The notes beneath the pieces are model-generated. The model searched no databases. It was not told the DNA's origin and saw only the letters and a program-made list of their open reading frames with translations. Positions 18,315 through 20,404 of a stretch of DNA of 20,404 nucleotides are shown piece after piece (position 1 is the stretch's first letter; each line of letters opens with the position of its first letter). Origin of the DNA: a virus. The stretch lies in IMG/VR virus record IMGVR_UViG_3300035670_001467, positions 1 to 20,404 of that record; one strand, 5' to 3'. The translations under genes and the position numbers were made by a program.

Positions 18315-20404
18315 ATGACAATCAATTTAACGGTTAGAAGCGGAACAGCGCGTGCATACCCTCAAGACGGAGACGAAGACTGGGGAGTTGACGCGAGTGC
18401 TCTCATGGTTGACGTCGTAGCAGGCGTAAACGCATCGGCAACGACAAACAACACAATGCAATACGACGCAATTGTAGGGAGTGCGGCTCAAGTAACGGCA
18501 GGAACAGCAACCCATACAACGTTTGCTGCAATGTTAGCAGCCGTTTCAAACGGTGACATTGTTTTCGTGCGCGAAGGTTCATGGGAACAAGACGCAACTT
18601 TTGACATAACTAAATCTATTACAATCGTTGGCTCTGGCGAAGGCTCAGTCTTAACGACTTCAGCCGCATTTGCCGCAGGTGCGATTGTTACTATATCGGC
18701 CGATGGTGTAACTCTTCACAACGTAAAAATCGATGACGGAACAGGTGCACCTGATTACGCAATCAGCATTTCAGCGGGAGTGGTTCGTTGCAACGCCTCG
18801 GTAAAGATTGACGGTACGTATGCCATAGCCCCTGTTCTAAACGACTCTGATTGTGTTTCAGACACAACCGCCGACGGTGCGGTTGTAGGTCCATCGGGTG
18901 ACGTCCAAAGGCAGGTTAAAGATAACGATGCTACGGCGTATCAGATTGGATCTTCTGTAGATCCTGACATGTTGGTTTTTGATACAACAACGGGTGCAAA
19001 GACACTCAAATTTAACTGTGCGCTAGGCGGAAGTAACGTTTTAGACGAAGACAACATGGCAAGCGATAGCGCAACCTCTCTTGCTACGCAACAGTCCATA
19101 AAAGCCTATGTTGATACGAAAACAGCGGCTCAGAACGAATTTACAGAACTTACCGATACGCCTGCAAGTTATGTAGGCCAAGCCGAAAAACTCGTTAAAG
19201 TCAATGCAGGTGAAAATGCCCTTGAATTTTATGATCAATCAAGCATCGATCATGATGCGTTGACAAACACCCACAATTTAACAACCGATATTGACCACGA
19301 CGCGATAACGAATACGCATAACCTCACAACTGATATTGACCACGACGCGTTGACAAATACTCATAATTTAACAACAGATATCGATCATGATGCGTTGACG
19401 AATACACACAATCTTACAACCGATATTGACCACGACGCTTTAACAAACACGCATCAAGGCGTTGATACGGCCGACGCCCCTACGTTTGACGGAGTGACGT
19501 TAACCGATGCTATTGTTTTTGATGAGCTTGCCGCAACCCCGGCCAATCCAGGCGCGGGTGATAAAAAGTTTTATGCTAAAAACGATGGCAAACTTTACAC
19601 ACTTGATAGCGCAGGAAACGAGATTGAAGTAGGATCGGGCGGCGGCGGCGGTGGCATAAACTATATTGAGGATAGCGACGCTGAAGCAGGAACAGGTTCA
19701 TGGGCAACGTATGCCGATGCAGCTGGGACAACTCCTGTAGACGGCGACGGTGCAGGCGCAACGGTAACATGGACACAAAACACGACGACTCCGCTTCGTG
19801 GTACGGCTGATTTTAAGCTTGCGAAAGACGCCGCTGATAGACAAGGCGAAGGCGTTTCGTATGATTTTTCGATTGACCGCGCTGATGTTAATAAACAGCT
19901 TTGGATATCGTTTGACGTCGATGCAACAGACACAGACTACGCCGCAGGAGATCTCGTCGTTTATGTATACGACATTGATAATACGGCTCTTATCACACCA
20001 AGCTATACATCTATAGCAGGGGCTTTGTATGAGTTTAAATGCTCTTTCAATGCAACAGATAGCGTAAACTATAGACTAATCATTCACGTTTCATCGACTA
20101 ATGCAGCGGCTTACGACATTTATTTTGATAATTTTAAAATTGGCCCAGAAGAGTTGATACAGACGACTCCCGTTTCGGATTGGACATCCTATACCGCTAC
20201 TTTAAACTCTGATACAGCCGTAACAAAGGTTACAAAGTACCGTCGTATTGGTGATACAATAAAAATCATAGGTACATTAACTTGGTCAGGTGCCGGTAAT
20301 AATTCTGATTTAACCGTAGCTCTCCCTTCTGGTTTAACAATCGACTCAACAAAAATTGGAAGTACAACAGCATATGAATGTACGTTAGGGACCGCTTTTT
20401 GGAA
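18315..20404 (+). CDS. Fibre or spike protein (partial, 3' end outside window)
   Basis: A frame open from ATG 18315 (GAAAGG upstream) to the right edge, 696 codons so far. Residues about 60-200 look like a right-handed beta-helix (ITIVGSGEGSVLTTSAAF, VTISADGVTLHNVKIDD). Five 15-residue repeats of the IDHDALTNTHNLTT type follow at residues 310-384, typical of trimeric phage fibres, then a Gly-rich hinge (about 440-448) and further beta-rich carbohydrate-binding-like domains. It lies directly after the capsid gene, where some phages (for example phi29) encode head fibres, so it may decorate the capsid or form a tail spike. The receptor is unknown. Confidence 0.8.
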   Translation, partial: MTINLTVRSGTARAYPQDGDEDWGVDASALMVDVVAGVNASATTNNTMQYDAIVGSAAQVTAGTATHTTFAAMLAAVSNGDIVFVREGSWEQDATFDITKSITIVGSGEGSVLTTSAAFAAGAIVTISADGVTLHNVKIDDGTGAPDYAISISAGVVRCNASVKIDGTYAIAPVLNDSDCVSDTTADGAVVGPSGDVQRQVKDNDATAYQIGSSVDPDMLVFDTTTGAKTLKFNCALGGSNVLDEDNMASDSATSLATQQSIKAYVDTKTAAQNEFTELTDTPASYVGQAEKLVKVNAGENALEFYDQSSIDHDALTNTHNLTTDIDHDAITNTHNLTTDIDHDALTNTHNLTTDIDHDALTNTHNLTTDIDHDALTNTHQGVDTADAPTFDGVTLTDAIVFDELAATPANPGAGDKKFYAKNDGKLYTLDSAGNEIEVGSGGGGGGINYIEDSDAEAGTGSWATYADAAGTTPVDGDGAGATVTWTQNTTTPLRGTADFKLAKDAADRQGEGVSYDFSIDRADVNKQLWISFDVDATDTDYAAGDLVVYVYDIDNTALITPSYTSIAGALYEFKCSFNATDSVNYRLIIHVSSTNAAAYDIYFDNFKIGPEELIQTTPVSDWTSYTATLNSDTAVTKVTKYRRIGDTIKIIGTLTWSGAGNNSDLTVALPSGLTIDSTKIGSTTAYECTLGTAFW
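19242..19466 (+). repeat. Five 45-bp coding repeats in the fibre gene
   Basis: 45-base units start at 19242, 19287, 19332, 19377 and 19422 (the last diverges after 12 codons). The protein unit is nearly invariant, while codons differ mostly at silent positions (GAT/GAC, CAT/CAC, TTG/ATA), so selection acts on the protein repeat. Confidence 0.9.

Noticed and set aside
18327-19933. Several minus-strand ORFs of 60-90 residues under the fibre gene
   Set aside because: They are shadows of a long, codon-biased, continuous fibre reading frame.

Overview
This window reads as about half of the genome of a temperate, tailed double-stranded DNA phage with a probably Gram-negative bacterial host. Every recognisable gene is a phage gene. 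The attachment site lies intact between the integrase and the packaging genes, with phage genes on both sides of it. That suggests the phage (attP, circular or virion) form rather than a prophage/host junction. The attP carries the 3' half of a tRNA-Lys(CTT)-type gene. The host cannot be named from the sequence. Base composition is moderate and no host gene is present.

Layout. (1) 1-1401, plus strand: the end of a coiled-coil protein, a secreted papain-type cysteine protease and an M15 peptidoglycan peptidase, together a probable lysis cassette. (2) 1283-7856, minus strand: a long leftward early operon. In transcription order it holds a RecE/Exo-VIII-like exonuclease, an Erf-type annealing protein, a winged-helix replication initiator with seven 12-bp iterons inside its coding sequence, a zinc-finger replication partner, small regulators (two AlpA/Xis-like HTH proteins), several phage hypotheticals, a low-complexity Ser-Arg/Ser-Trp repeat ORF built on 35 hexanucleotide units, and a PD-(D/E)XK resolvase-like nuclease. 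(3) 7857-8813: the control region, with overlapping divergent promoters, an XRE repressor and a membrane protein. (4) 9133-10606: the tyrosine integrase (minus) and attP, flanked by paired GGAGTACTCAA repeats. (5) 10761-12118: small single-span membrane proteins, an antisense hydrophobic microprotein, a second XRE regulator and two zinc-ribbon microproteins. (6) 12102-20404, plus strand: terminase small and large subunits, a promoter bracketed by two 16-bp operators, portal, scaffold, major capsid protein, a hairpin, and a fibre-like protein that runs off the window.

How it fits together. The repressor at 8126 probably holds down the leftward recombination/replication operon. The rightward HTH protein at 11563, or another regulator, may act at the operator pair in front of the portal gene. 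The main points for a second look are the hexanucleotide repeat ORF and its short sister ORF, which share a 23-bp duplicated start; the GGAGTACTCAA sites at attP and again at the exonuclease start; the operator pair before the portal; the papain-like enzyme in a lysis cassette; the iteron origin; and a possible capsid fibre gene directly after the capsid gene.
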